From Duganella sp. 1224 (GTDB taxonomy: Bacteria; Pseudomonadota; Gammaproteobacteria; Burkholderiales; Burkholderiaceae_D): a stretch of DNA of 64,000 nucleotides. Position numbers and translations under genes: made by a program. The notes beneath the pieces are model-generated. The model was not told the origin of the DNA. It did no database searches and was given only the letters and a program-made list of their open reading frames with translations. Positions 63,887-64,000 of this stretch are shown here, piece after piece. The DNA lies in NCBI RefSeq assembly GCF_013408245.1, contig NZ_JACBYS010000002.1:744001-808000 (forward strand), in the 5' to 3' direction. Position 1 is the stretch's first letter; each line of letters opens with the position of its first letter.

Positions 63887-64000
63887 TTAGCTGCCGGCCA
63901 CCACCATGTTCTCGATCAGGATCGAGCCGGTCTGCTTGGTGCCGCGCACCAGCACATCGTTACCGACTGCAACGATTTGCGCCAGCATGTCCTTCATGTT
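63887..64000 (-). CDS. pmbA: Metalloprotease PmbA/TldE, C-terminal end (partial)
   Basis: The last 37 codons of a gene entering from the right edge, read to TAA at 63889-63887. The product NMKDMLAQIVAVGNDVLVRG, then TKQTGSILIENMVVAGS, is the typical end of PmbA (TldE). PmbA and TldD form a complex that processes small peptides such as microcins and CcdA. The assignment rests on this tail alone. Confidence 0.78.
   Translation of the reverse strand, partial: NMKDMLAQIVAVGNDVLVRGTKQTGSILIENMVVAGS

Overview
The window is a stretch of high-GC chromosome with normal bacterial gene density. Gene content and gene style point to a betaproteobacterium of the Oxalobacteraceae (Massilia/Duganella-like). 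The clues are a DUF1841 gene beside rppH, a SWIB protein with a histone-H1-like tail, the HPHGDQ signature in ParC, a complete-looking paa cluster, and dispersed hairpins of the CCGGCGCAGGCCGG type. The genus is inferred from memory of such genomes, not from a search. No rRNA, tRNA, CRISPR array, insertion sequence or prophage was recognised.

Layout. 1-9.2 kb: end of ffh, a SWIB protein, a lytic transglycosylase lipoprotein, proS, rppH, DUF1841, two small cytochromes c, a MoxR-GNAT-VWA operon and a membrane-anchored GNAT. 9.2-17.6 kb: the complete leftward kdp operon, a 30-aa leader protein-kdpF-A-B-C-D-E, for high-affinity K+ uptake and its control. 17.7-21.9 kb: an accessory-looking block holding a DapA-like aldolase overlapped by a ParA-like protein that has lost its P-loop, an unrecognised protein with a ribbon-helix-helix-like N-terminus, and a leftward operon of an unknown 104-aa protein, a second altered ParA-like protein and a TorF-type porin. 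22-26.8 kb: parE and parC. 26.9-28.9 kb: a Lys/Ala-rich secreted protein and an M64 metallopeptidase. 29-37.2 kb: two exported cyanophycinases, a TonB-dependent receptor, an aspartoacylase/CphZ-like M14 enzyme and a YfcC transporter, read here as an uptake and degradation locus for external cyanophycin. 37.2-47 kb: GNAT, argH, an M4 metalloprotease, a PHP-domain lipoprotein, an M24 peptidase and a TPR-glycosyltransferase-like protein. 47-60.1 kb: the phenylacetate cluster paaABCDE-G-H-I-K-J-Y-Z, with paaX divergent. 60.1-64 kb: a DUF4160/DUF2442 pair with a stop codon in the first gene, an M14 carboxypeptidase, an alpha/beta-hydrolase lipoprotein, an NfsB-like nitroreductase and the end of pmbA.

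Intergenic space carries two classes of hairpin: (i) very long, near-perfect palindromes capped by GGGGTCAG or GGGTC motifs, and (ii) dRS3-like repeats, two copies of which have been read into coding sequence. The best candidates for something undescribed are the pair of degenerate ParA paralogues with their neighbours (18.8-21.9 kb) and the extracellular cyanophycin locus (29-37 kb).
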